Source: Zarea fungicola (taxonomy: Eukaryota; Ascomycota; Sordariomycetes; Hypocreales; Cordycipitaceae). From it: a DNA stretch of 64,000 nucleotides. The notes under the pieces were generated by a model that saw only the letters and a list, made by a program, of their open reading frames with translations, was not told the origin of the DNA and searched no databases. Positions within the stretch are counted from its first letter, which is position 1. Each line of letters begins with the position of its first letter. The DNA lies in the NCBI GenBank assembly GCA_900169235.1, contig FWCC01000291.1, forward strand, positions 23,298 to 87,297, written 5' to 3'. Shown here one piece after another: positions 52,538 to 63,094 of the stretch. The translations under genes were made by a program, and so were the position numbers.

Positions 52538-55500
52538 TTACATGTCTGCCTCAGGAGCTGGAGCATGCACAACCGAGTCATCCACCAACTTTTCACTTTC
52601 CCCGGCGTAAGTTGCAGTCGGCGCGTCAACTTCTGTCACAGTGCTCTCAGTAACTTTAATTTCAGGCTCGGAGTGTGGCATCGGCTCCGGTGCCAGCGCG
52701 GGTCCCGGCTCTGGCTGCTGTGGCCTTTCTCGTTTGGGAACATTAACAAATTTGTCCTTGTCCTCGTCCTTCACATAGCACAAAAAGTAGGGCTCGCCAC
52801 TGGTGCTCAGAGCCGTGAGTACCTCTTGAGTGTCCTTATTCTCCTTGACATCGGCGTCATTGTACCACCGCCAGACGTTCTCTTCAAAGTCGTGAATCCA
52901 GACCCAGTAGTGGCCTGACATAAGCTGACCGCGGTGGCAGATGACAGCATGGAGCCGGTACCCAACCTGCCTCATTTCGTCGTGGTGTGACATGATGGCC
53001 TCTTCACAACGCTCAAGCTCCTCTTCCATCATCTGCTTTACCTGGCAATACGTTTCGTAGATGCCGGTGAGCGGCACAGGCACTGGGGCCGAAGCAACAT
53101 CACTGGCCGGCTTTGACGGTGAGACAAGGAGAAAATCGTCTTCAACAGGGCCGTCAAAGTCAAAAGTCTCCATCTCTTCTGCTCTTTCCTCCTCGACCAG
53201 TAAGCTTTCCGTAACAGGGATCGGCTGTGATGGCGTATATCTTTCGAGGGATCTCAAATACGCTGGATTCGCTTCTACATTGGCGAGATCTGCTTTAATG
53301 TCGGCAATACGCTTTGAGACGATCCAATCTTCCACGCGGCGTTGGAACTCTGGTGAATCATGATCTGTGTCCATAAATCGATCAAGATAGAGTGTCTCTG
53401 GAATGATAACCGGGTTGCCATTCTTGCTGCCATTCGACTGTGTGCGTTGGATCAGAATATGCAGAATTGGTGGCAGTGTCCTGATTGTAGTGTATCGAGA
53501 GAGCTTGCTATCCTCCAGTATCTGTTGATCAAAATTCTTTCCAAGCGCATCGTACAGCGTACACGGCCCGTCCTCAGCCGGAAACGCAGTAATGGATCTG
53601 TCAAAGCTAATCTCGTGTTGATAATTTCTTTCGTGAAACTTTTTGGTGTAGTTGACAGTCGTAACGAAGAACGTCTCCATCAACCTCTCGAGCTGGATAC
53701 CCGTCTTCTCATCAATGGCGCTAGGTCGAATGGCAGCCTGCAAGCGATTGATGATGCTTCCCATGACCTCCTCAACATCCTGCTGGTCCGTGCCGGAGGA
53801 TCGCTTCTGGCGCTCTAATGCACTCAGCACTTTCTGATCAACCGTCTCAAGAACCTCCACATCAACCATGTCGACATCTTTAGCCGTGATATCAAGTGTT
53901 GCAGGCGGCTTCTCAACTACAACTTTTTCAATTGGCTTAGTAGACGTAGCTTCGCCTTCTACCATTACTGCATCATCGACGATATCGGCGGCTTCTTTTG
54001 TTGACAGGGCAGTGTGTTTATCAAGTCCTGAAAATTTCTCAACACGTTCATATGAAGGGTCAGAGCCGTCTTCCTCTTGCTCCACCAAAGTTCTTGTACT
54101 TGAAAGGCTGGCGGTGTCGATAGCCTCGACGCCTTGATCATCGAACTTGATCATGTCTACATCCCCTGTACCATCTGCAGCTGCAATGGTTACCTCGGGA
54201 GCAGGCCTAGAAGGGAGGGGAGGAGGCAGTGGGCTTGCTTGACGATCACTCTGTTTCTCGCTATTCAGCAACGTGTGAGTGGAAAGCAAAACGGCATTTG
54301 CGAGTCTTTGTGAAGGCCTGGTTGCTGCCTTGTCCGACTTTTGCAAAGTTTCGAATAAAGCAGCAAGTTCTTGCGCAACTGTAGAGAGGTTAGACCTGAC
54401 TGTGATGCAATGTTCACTTTCGTGACTTACATGCGTCCGCAACAATGGCTTCGCCCCTGTCCATTTGCATCTTGTTTCCACCAATTCGACGATCTGCAAT
54501 TGCATCTTCAGATAAACCGAGCTTGAGATCATCATAATCAAGGACGACGTCTCTGACAGGCTTGACTGTGAAGAGGTATTGTAAAAGACTGTTGAGATAG
54601 CAGGTATTCCCAATATTGTCCAGACCAACAGGGAGTGTGAAGTCGACAGGTGCACCAGATTCAATGCTGCGCATCCCTAGACCAGACTCACTCCCATGAG
54701 TCAGCTCCACAGCTGCTTGTTTAAGGGAGAGCGATCCGGTATGTTCGGCTATCGAGTCCAGAGCGTCCAGATACAGCTTCCGCTCCTCTGGCTTTCGGCA
54801 TTGCTGCAACTTACTTCGTGTGGCAGCTCCAGCATTGGAAACGACATCAAGAGACCCAGTCAGGCCAATGACATATTTTGCTGTCTCGAGTGACATTTTT
54901 TGGTCGGCCTCCATAAGTAGCTTCGCCTGGTAGTAGTCATCTTGGGACTCCGATGCAATCATCATGAGCACATTTCTTGCCGTACTTGCTTCGGCAGAGT
55001 CCTCAGTCAACTTCTTTCGGAAGGCCTGAATGATGGTATCGACAGAATAGTTGTTCGGGGGGGTCAGACCAAGGAATGAAAGGGACTCCGAAATTGGCCC
55101 CCCGTCCTCCGCCATGGCTTGTTGACGAGGCTGACTTTCGTACACCGATGACTGTGTAACGGCATACTCAATGAGCAAGTCATCTTGAGCGTCGTTTGCA
55201 ATACTCAAAAGGGCATCGATGAGTTCCTTGCGTGATGAAGGCAAGAGATCCCACTGCCGTTTATAAGCGTTTACGACAATCTCTCTGCTCTGCGAGGGTA
55301 AAACGCCGAGAAGTCTATATTTATCTGTCCCAACCAGTGCGTGGGTGTCAACATCCTTGACCTCGGTGCATTGAAGCACACCATGCAGTATTGGTGTACA
55401 GAACGTAGGCTTTTCGGCTGTTTGTCCAGCTTTGTGTATTAGGCACTGAACTTCGGCCCGAACATCTTCAAGATAGGCACGATATGTGTTCATTTCTGTC

Positions 55501-56493
55501 GTGCCTGAAGGGCCGTCCGAGGGCGCAGCGACTCTGGGGGTGAAGAATCCTTCGTCGACGCCATTGTTGTCTTCTATTTTCTCTTGAAATTCGAGCTCTC
55601 TGAAGATTGAAAAACAGCGAGGGCCGAATAAGACAGCAAATCGTTTGTTACGCTTAGATATGCTCCGAACAGTCTCGGCCGTTGATTCCAGTTGGTTTTT
55701 GAGATATGTGTTAAGATTCAGTGGTGCCTGATAAGCCCACTCGTCAGTGGCACCCTCGTAGCGGGATGGATCTTGCTCCTTTGCAATGTCGAGTTGCTTT
55801 CGGATTGCCTCATGATCGAGAAGCAGCTTTACCCACCAACTCCGCATTCTCGGCTCGGAAATCTCAAGGGTCATTTGGAAGGTGCACGGGGGCGCAGTGC
55901 AGACAAAGTTCTCTCTGGCCAAGATGGGGTTGTATTTGCAGTGATCGCTGGCGATACTGCCAGTTGAGTCAGAACCAGCCCAAGCGAGATGATGCCATGG
56001 AAACATGTTGTCGCGAAGGGGCCAGCCTGCTTGGGAGTGATGACAGAGCGAGCTTGTATGCTCCTCGTCCCAGGCCATTTTAAAGACAAAGTGGAAATGG
56101 CAATCGAGGCATATTGACGACAGAATGTGGGTAGAGCTTGTTGAGTAGCTTTGCTTGCCGTTGATGACTAGTTTATGAGGGTGCTCCCAGGCATATGGGC
56201 TGTCGAAATCTTCTCTTTGGGCTCGCGCTCGATCGAACAGGTCGCAGACAGTGAAGCGATTATTGATGAGTTCATAAATCCAACGGCTAGGGTGGCATCC
56301 TGTAAATGCATGTTAGATCGATTCTTGCATCCGCCAAATCATGATTCCTACCGGCTACTTGTTTCCTGTTGGAGAAGAACCTGGCCTTCATCGCCGTGTT
56401 GTTGCGCTCCACAAAGCCATCGCCAGCTGTACCTGGCAGCGTCGCATAGGAGTTGTCGGCGCCGGCGGAGCCAGTCAAATCAAAATGAGCCAT
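52538..56493 (-). CDS. UBP2: Ubiquitin-specific protease, Ubp2-like
   Basis: Predicted 1283-residue protein from three exons: 56493-56352, 56299-54431 and 54378-52538. Introns of 52 nt each have GTAGGA and GTAAGT donors with TACAG acceptors, and the joins (QVA/GCHPSRWIYE and VADA/FAQELAALFE) are in frame. Length is close to yeast Ubp2 (1272). A Cys/His-rich region near residues 50-130 holds CxxC pairs and HWH-like residues. The peptidase C19 domain opens with GLDNIGNTCYLNSLLQYLF, nucleophile Cys near residue 612. It ends with GYRLHAVICHRGQLMSGHYWVWIHD, catalytic His near 1155, and WYNDADV. A long acidic/Pro-rich insert between the two boxes is typical of Ubp2. Ubp2 trims K63-linked ubiquitin chains and partners with Rsp5 ligase. 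The C-terminus is Pro/Glu rich. The 5' exon was found by frame and splice signals. Confidence 0.94.
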
Positions 56494-57940
56494 TGCTGCT
56501 AGTGTACGATACGGCGGTCCGTGAGGTCTGTGAGCTGTAGTTGCGAGAGGATCGTCAGATCTGTAATGTTGCGTCCGTTGCCAAGCACTTTCTATCACAT
56601 GGGGTAGCAAAGATGTGCGATCTCGCCAGTGCGAGCCAGCCACATGCAATCAAGTCTGGAAAGACAAAATCGAGGCCGTCAGCTGCGTCAGCTGAGGGGA
56701 GATATGCGAAGAAGTAAAGTTGCAAGTAGGAGGTGCTCGGAGTTGGCGGCGGCTCTGAAGCTCTGGCGGTTGCTAAACAGTGGGGATGCGGTGCAGCGAA
56801 ACGGATGATAGGCGAGAGCGTGGCATTCGTGGGAATCGTCGAAGCGGCTTGCGTAGGCCGCTCTAAAAAGGTATCTTTCTGGTACGTGGCAATGAGACGT
56901 GAGTGTGCTGACGCAGCCCTGGGGCAGCTTGGTTCATATGATACTAGATGGGAGGCGTAAGCTTTGACTATGTGAAGCGGCGTAGACGGCGGACTGAAGC
57001 AGCTTGGTTGGTTGCGTGGCGTAGTATGGCGTGGAGTGTGGCGTGGCACTGGGCCGCCGACCCGTTTTTGCCTTACAAGGCAGCAGGTACGGCAAACAGC
57101 GAGTATTCTGTGAAGGGAGACAGAGCAGTGGATTTTCTTTATTTATGTGAAAATTTTCAAATAATTTGTCTATCCAATTTTTTTTTTTACTAAATACCTT
57201 GGCATCCTGCACCTCCCGCAACAGGTGCTGCCACCAACTCTTCGTCCGCGACATCTATGCTAGTAGCCGATGTACCACCTTGCGTGGCTTGGCAGCAAGT
57301 GTAGGTTATTAATAGCGGTTAAAAAAACAGTAAATTATCTGTTTAATTCTAATCTTCATATTCAGACCGGCTGCAACAAAAAATACACGAAGCAATCCGT
57401 CGGAGCATCCGGTTCGAGCAGCTTCCAGGCTGGAGGAGCTGTAGCCGAGTCCAGCCACCGCTCCGTCGCCTTACTTACGCATACCTTAATTAGGCTCAGA
57501 ATTTAAATCTGGGCTTAAAACTGCTGGATTCAATTTAAAATTCATATTTGTCTGTTATAGGCTACAGTGGAATGGCACTTCTTTTCCGTTGCCCAACTAA
57601 TCCTATCTATGCCAGTGTCGGTTCCATATAGCAGCCATTATGCTCCATACATGCTACGGAATATTCTGCCTTTTTTTTACAAGTATAGGAATATTCATTA
57701 ACATCACGTAAAATAGCCATCAAAATGAAATATGACATAGATCTTCGATTCCCGTGGGCCGCAGATAATGCAGCAATGGATTTCAAACCCCGCCTTTCCG
57801 ACCATCGTACGGCTATTTATCGCACTGTTGTATCGTAGTCCCATGAGCCACATGTTCTCGCAGGATATTCCCTCAAAAACGCCTCCAAGTTTTTGCCAAC
57901 TCATCTTCACATTTATTTGCACTTCGAGAATACTACAATA
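56494..57940. other. Divergent intergenic region
   Basis: About 1.45 kb between two divergent start codons. No gene is supported. It is AT-rich near 57120-57200 and 57490-57560. It should carry the promoters of the Ubp2-like and hydantoinase-like genes. Confidence 0.5.
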
Positions 57941-60900
57941 ATGGCTACCCAAAATACTGTACAAACCGGTCTTCGTATTGGTGTCGATGTCGGCGGCACC
58001 AATACCGATGGCGTTATCATTGACCCATCCCAGCTTCATTCTGATAATCGAGGCATTATTGCATGGCATAAGGCACCCACGACCCCGGATCCAAGTCATG
58101 GCATCGGCGAAGCCATCGCTGCCATGTTTAAATCCGCTGATATTGAAGCCTCTGCGGTTGCTAGCGTGACAATTGGAACGACTCATTTTGTCAATGCAGT
58201 TGTTGAACGAGACGCATCCAGACTGTCCAAGGTCGCGGTACTTCGTCTTTGCGGTCCGTTTTCCAAATTCGCACCGCCGTGTGTAGACTGGCCTTCGGAC
58301 ATGCGGGATATGATTCTGGGTCACTACGCCCTGCTCAAGGGTGGGCTTGAGATTGATGGGAGCTTGATCTCCGATATTGACAAAGCAGAAATTGAAGATC
58401 AGTGTCGCATCATCCAAGACAAGGGCCTGTGTACTGTGGTTGTAAACGGTGTCTTCAGCCCCATTGACACTGTAGAAAAGCAGGAAGAACGAGCCGCTGC
58501 AATTATACAACAGGCTCTCCCCGGCTGCGACGTCGTCTGCTCAAAGAACATTGCAAATTTGGGGTTTCTTGAGCGCGAAAATGCTGCAATTCTCAATGCC
58601 TCCATCCTAAAGTTTGCCAGACATACAATCAACGCGTTCCAAAAACCAGTCAAGAGACTTGGAATGAAATGTACAGTGTTCATCACCCAAAATGACGGAA
58701 CGGTCCTGTCTGGACAAGAAGCCTCCCAGTTGCCTATTCGTACCTTTTCTAGTGGACCAGCGAATAGTATGCGCGGAGCTGCATTTCTAGCCGAGGGTCG
58801 CCTTTCGCAGGCAGCCATGGTCGTCGACATCGGCGGTACAACTACGGACGTTGGACTGCTGCAGACAAATGGCTTTCCTAGACAACAGGCAGCTTACAGT
58901 GAGCTGGCAGGAATACGAATGAACTTTGCCTGCCCAGATATCAAGAGTATTGGTCTAGGTGGTGGATCCATCGTCAGAAACACCAGCGGCGTTTCCGTTG
59001 GGCCTGAGAGTGTTGGATACCGCTTAACTAAAGAATCAATTATCTTTGGCGGCAAAACCCTCACCACAACAGACTGTACAGTATTGTTGAACGAGAAGCT
59101 CAAACTTGGGGATCGTACCTTGGCGTCCGAAGCTATCACAAGTTTAGAGCTCGAAACTTTCCAAAAGATTGTCAAGGAACGGTTGGAGCGTGTAATAGAC
59201 AAGATGAAAACCTCCCCCGAAGATGTGCCTGTTTTTCTTGTCGGTGGTGGTGCAATAATTGCCCCGGACACTCTTGAGGGAGCCAGCAAAGTTATCAAGC
59301 CGAGATGGGCAGAAATTGCGAATGCCATTGGTGCCGCCATGGGCAGAGTTAGTGCTGTCGTTGACGTTGTCAAGCCTACAGAGTCCAAAACAGCCAGTGA
59401 GTGGCTTGAGGATATCAGCCTAGAGGTTATTAGAAAAACAGTTGCAGCTGGTGCTTCTTCCGAGTCTGTCAAAGTGGTCGAGATGGAATCGTTTCCGTTG
59501 CAAGTCAGTATACTTTGGTCAGTCGAGCCCAAGCAACAACGCACTAATACGAAGCAGTACATCGATCACAAAACTCGATTTATTGTTCGCGCCGCTGGCG
59601 ATTTTGACTTTTCGAAACCAGTCGAGTCCAGCTCCGAGACCACGCCTAGTGACGACTCAGATGACGATGTGTACTTGAATCAGCCGAGCGATGTGAATCA
59701 ACAGAAAAATAATCCTCAAGAAGCTTCAATAAATATTGACACCTACAAGCCCAACGTGAAACGGCGCGTTTGGTACATATCGGAAACAGACGTTGACTGG
59801 ATTTCTATTGGGTGCTACATCCTTGGGACTGGTGGCGGGGGCTCGCCCTATTCCAGCATGATTCGATTGCGTGAGGACCTCCGTAAGGGAGCTACCGTCA
59901 AAGTTATAAACCCAAGAGATTTGGACGACAATGACAGTGTCGGTGGTGGTGGTGGTGTTGGCAGTCCAACTGTAGGCATCGAGAAGCTGGCCGGAAATGA
60001 ACTCATCGAAGCGCAGGAAGAGCTCGCCAAGGTATACCACGAGAAGATCACTCATGTTGTTGCGTTAGAAATTGGAGGTAGCAATGGTTTGCAGAGCATG
60101 ATTTTAGGGTCTACAACCAATATGAATCTCCCCGTCGTCGACGGCGACTGGATGGGCCGCGCATACCCTACCAGGTGGCAGACCACACCAGTTATTTTCA
60201 ACGAGAGATCGCCCATCTGGTCTCCTACAGCCATGTCCGACGGAAACGGCAATGTGGTTGCCATGCCGAGGGCAAAGTCTGATTTCATGGTTGAAAGGGT
60301 CCTGCGCGCAGCACTCGCCCAAATGGGCTCCCACACCGCCACAGCTGACGCGCCTGTGACAGGTGCGGAGACAAAGCGTTGGATCGTAGAGCACACTATT
60401 TCGCAGGCCTGGAGAATTGGGCGGAGTGTAGCCAAGGCTCGACAGGAAACCAGGGTCGACAAAGTTGCCGAGGCAATCATTGATGCGTGCGGCGGACCGA
60501 GTGCCGGACGTGTACTCTTCAAAGGCAAGATTGTCGGAGTCGAGCGCATGCTTCGCGGCGGCTATGCCTATGGCGAATGCATAATTGAAGGCACGGATAT
60601 CCGCATCGACGAAGCGAATGCCAACTCTGGCGATTCGACCAGTGGGTTCCAAGGTCGCATTAAGATTCCCTTCAAGAACGAGAATATTGCTGCACTGAAG
60701 TTGCACAAGGACGTTAACGTGGAGCGACAGGAAGACGTGCTTGCCATCGTGCCTGACCTCATCACCATCATTGACGCGCAAAACGGCGAGGCAATTGGCA
60801 CGCCTGAGTACCGATACGGTCTTCTGGTCATAGTACTCGGTCTGACGGCCAGCGACAAGTGGACCAAGACTGAAAGAGGTATCCAGCTTGGTGGTCCGCC

Positions 60901-60985
60901 TGGTTTTGGCTTTGATCATCTGAAGTATCAATCAATGGGAACTTTTACTGAGCCAAAAAGTGTCATTGATGAGTTCAGTGTGTAA
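57941..60985 (+). CDS. Hydantoinase/oxoprolinase with fused DUF917 domain
   Basis: Frame of 1014 codons, 996 residues if a 54-nt intron at 59504-59557 is removed (GTCAGT donor, CACTAATAC branch, GCAG acceptor), giving SFPLQ/YIDHKTRF. The N-terminal half has the hydantoinase A/oxoprolinase ATPase motifs: IGVDVGGTNTDGVII, ASVTIGTTHFVNAV, and VVDIGGTTTDVGLLQ with SIGLGGGSI. Such enzymes hydrolyse cyclic amides using ATP. The second half, from about residue 610 (TDVDWISIGCYILGTGGGGSPY), is a DUF917-type domain, which often follows or neighbours hydantoinase genes in bacteria. An acidic Ser/Asp linker joins them. The substrate is unknown. The intron is short, in phase 0 and free of stop codons, so unspliced message would still be translated. 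The first in-frame ATG is used. Confidence 0.9.
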   Translation: MATQNTVQTGLRIGVDVGGTNTDGVIIDPSQLHSDNRGIIAWHKAPTTPDPSHGIGEAIAAMFKSADIEASAVASVTIGTTHFVNAVVERDASRLSKVAVLRLCGPFSKFAPPCVDWPSDMRDMILGHYALLKGGLEIDGSLISDIDKAEIEDQCRIIQDKGLCTVVVNGVFSPIDTVEKQEERAAAIIQQALPGCDVVCSKNIANLGFLERENAAILNASILKFARHTINAFQKPVKRLGMKCTVFITQNDGTVLSGQEASQLPIRTFSSGPANSMRGAAFLAEGRLSQAAMVVDIGGTTTDVGLLQTNGFPRQQAAYSELAGIRMNFACPDIKSIGLGGGSIVRNTSGVSVGPESVGYRLTKESIIFGGKTLTTTDCTVLLNEKLKLGDRTLASEAITSLELETFQKIVKERLERVIDKMKTSPEDVPVFLVGGGAIIAPDTLEGASKVIKPRWAEIANAIGAAMGRVSAVVDVVKPTESKTASEWLEDISLEVIRKTVAAGASSESVKVVEMESFPLQVSILWSVEPKQQRTNTKQYIDHKTRFIVRAAGDFDFSKPVESSSETTPSDDSDDDVYLNQPSDVNQQKNNPQEASINIDTYKPNVKRRVWYISETDVDWISIGCYILGTGGGGSPYSSMIRLREDLRKGATVKVINPRDLDDNDSVGGGGGVGSPTVGIEKLAGNELIEAQEELAKVYHEKITHVVALEIGGSNGLQSMILGSTTNMNLPVVDGDWMGRAYPTRWQTTPVIFNERSPIWSPTAMSDGNGNVVAMPRAKSDFMVERVLRAALAQMGSHTATADAPVTGAETKRWIVEHTISQAWRIGRSVAKARQETRVDKVAEAIIDACGGPSAGRVLFKGKIVGVERMLRGGYAYGECIIEGTDIRIDEANANSGDSTSGFQGRIKIPFKNENIAALKLHKDVNVERQEDVLAIVPDLITIIDAQNGEAIGTPEYRYGLLVIVLGLTASDKWTKTERGIQLGGPPGFGFDHLKYQSMGTFTEPKSVIDEFSV

Positions 60986-61249
60986 CTCAAGAGTGGCGAG
61001 GCCTACAGTACGTTGGTTCGGCGGCGCCGTAAGGGAAGGCAAGGGACTTAAAATTCTGCCAGCAAGGATGAATGAGTAATGAAACTGTATTGAAGATGTT
61101 CCCAAGTATACCAACTACTTCTAACGCAACTTTGAGCAATAAAAAGCAACGTGTATGCATACGATGCATGAATGAGTATCGCCTCCATCTTCAATGCCGC
61201 CACATGAGATAATGCTATCCAATCCACTCTTTTACTGTTCACTATGAAT
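60986..61249. other. Convergent 3' spacer
   Basis: 264 nt between convergent gene ends with no feature seen. Confidence 0.5.
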
Positions 61250-63094
61250 TTATGTTTCATTTGGAATCTCTTCCAGCCGCTGTTGTGCCATGATCGTTTT
61301 CAACTTCATCAAACCCTTGACCTCTGGAGTACACTCAGGGAAAGTTTCAATTAGCCGATTCAGACGCTGATATGCGGTACGTCCGTCTGAGTCACGAAGG
61401 CCAACTTTCATTCCCTTTTCAATAAGACGTTTCATGTCTTCTAAAGCGAGATTAGCCTGTTGGGGATTGTTGCAAAGCCTTTCAACAATCATGTGGGCAT
61501 ATCCTTGCCGGGTAGCGCTTTGCCAATTTGGGTCAAAACCAAGCGCAAACATGTCATCACGATGCCAATTGTGGTGCTGCAACCATATGGGCACAATGCA
61601 ATTGGGCTCTGTTATTGTTCCTCGATTCTTCTTCAAAATTTCGTACTTTTTGTCGTCTCGGCCTTTAACAATGTATCGATATGCCCGGTCAATGGTGTCC
61701 TGCGAGAGCATGCGAATGTGATATTGCATGGAAAAGTCTTTTGGAAACTTAAAATTGTTCTTCACCCAGTTGCGAAAAAAACCATCAAACTCACGTGGTG
61801 TCATGCGGGCATTATACTTCAGCAACTTGTCGGCCATGATTCGACTCTTGAAACGTGGGCCGAGCGACCGACCAAGTAGGGAAGTCCTATCCGGGAAGAG
61901 GTGGTTAACGTCTATCCCGCACTCCAAAAATCTGAAAAATATTTCCTGAAATGTCGTGGTAAAGGTAGGTTGATTTTCTATCACAGTGAAAAACGCTTGG
62001 CCAATACTTGGTCCTTGCCAGGGAACAACATTGAGGTCCGCGTGGTGATCTAGTAAACTAAAAATCATTTTCTTGGTGCGCCTTATTTGATCAACATCAG
62101 TTAGTTGCTTTTCGAGCAAAGTCCGAAGCGGTATTTCTAGCGGGTAGGCTTGCCTGCCAGCATTTGGGTTCGCACCCCTTTCGAGCAGGCGCACCAGCAT
62201 GTCAGCACTCCAGTTTCTCCTTTTTGGCCTTTCAAATGCAAGAGCTCCCTTCGCTGCGTATGCTAAACTACTCCATCCTATGGGGGATAGAATGTTCAGG
62301 TTTTGTTCAATCTTGAAAACATATTCCGCTGCGTCGACATTACCTTCTTCCAAGGTCTTCATTAGTAACGGCATTCGCGAGGCTGGCTCCAGCACCGTGA
62401 CTTCCGCACGAAAATGATCAAAGATTAGATCCCACTGGTCTATAAAAATGTTGCTTGCAATGAGCATGTGGTGAATGGTGTAAGCTTCTGTAAGAAGCGG
62501 ATGGTGTTCTCGTGCCAGTTGGATCTCGTCGCTTGTCTGAATTGCCAAGTATGCTGTGCAGTGAGCGGCAATTAGCTCCTCCGCAACAAGAAAATCCGGT
62601 CTGAACATGGCTAGCAGTAGCGGAAGACAATAATAACCAGCAATTCGCTTTTGCCTGGTATGCTGGCGCAATTTTGTGGCGAGGTCCAAGTTAAGAAACT
62701 CCCACGGCTGGATACTGTGACTATGGACGCTTGCACCTTGCCTAAGTAGCTCTCTGACGAAAGCCTGAGACCCATGAGCTGCGGCAATGTGGATAATGGA
62801 AACAAATGCGCCATTCTTTGATTGCTTGGCATCGATGCTGCCACCGTGCCAGAGGCTCAGCTTCATTGTCTGGAAAGAAGATGCTTCATAGATGGAGCTG
62901 GTACGAGCAGCCCAAGCAATTGCGTACGAATTGCCTTCCCGCGCGTCTTTCCTATATAGCTGTTCTGTCGCCTCATACTGCGTCGCTCTGCACACCAAGG
63001 AGAGCTTGTAGAGATCACTTTGGCTAAGATACTTTCCTATTTGGAGCCGCAGTTCAGCTGGCAACGTAATAAAAAATATGCGATTTGCCTCCAT
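61250..63094 (-). CDS. F-box and ankyrin-repeat protein
   Basis: Single-exon gene for 614 residues. Residues about 8-45 form an F-box (ITLPAELRLQIGKYLSQSDLYKLSLVCR), which binds Skp1 in SCF ubiquitin ligases. Ankyrin-like repeats follow in the rest: IIHIAAAHGSQAFVRELLRQGASV (about 100-123), MLVRLLERGANPNAG, FSLLDHHADLNVV and FRFLECGIDVNHLF. Other repeats are degenerate and the C-terminal quarter has no clear family. F-box-ankyrin proteins form large, rapidly changing families in filamentous ascomycetes; the ankyrin part probably binds substrates or host or self targets. The start is an ATG at 63094 in an otherwise open frame. Confidence 0.9.
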   Translation of the reverse strand: MEANRIFFITLPAELRLQIGKYLSQSDLYKLSLVCRATQYEATEQLYRKDAREGNSYAIAWAARTSSIYEASSFQTMKLSLWHGGSIDAKQSKNGAFVSIIHIAAAHGSQAFVRELLRQGASVHSHSIQPWEFLNLDLATKLRQHTRQKRIAGYYCLPLLLAMFRPDFLVAEELIAAHCTAYLAIQTSDEIQLAREHHPLLTEAYTIHHMLIASNIFIDQWDLIFDHFRAEVTVLEPASRMPLLMKTLEEGNVDAAEYVFKIEQNLNILSPIGWSSLAYAAKGALAFERPKRRNWSADMLVRLLERGANPNAGRQAYPLEIPLRTLLEKQLTDVDQIRRTKKMIFSLLDHHADLNVVPWQGPSIGQAFFTVIENQPTFTTTFQEIFFRFLECGIDVNHLFPDRTSLLGRSLGPRFKSRIMADKLLKYNARMTPREFDGFFRNWVKNNFKFPKDFSMQYHIRMLSQDTIDRAYRYIVKGRDDKKYEILKKNRGTITEPNCIVPIWLQHHNWHRDDMFALGFDPNWQSATRQGYAHMIVERLCNNPQQANLALEDMKRLIEKGMKVGLRDSDGRTAYQRLNRLIETFPECTPEVKGLMKLKTIMAQQRLEEIPNET

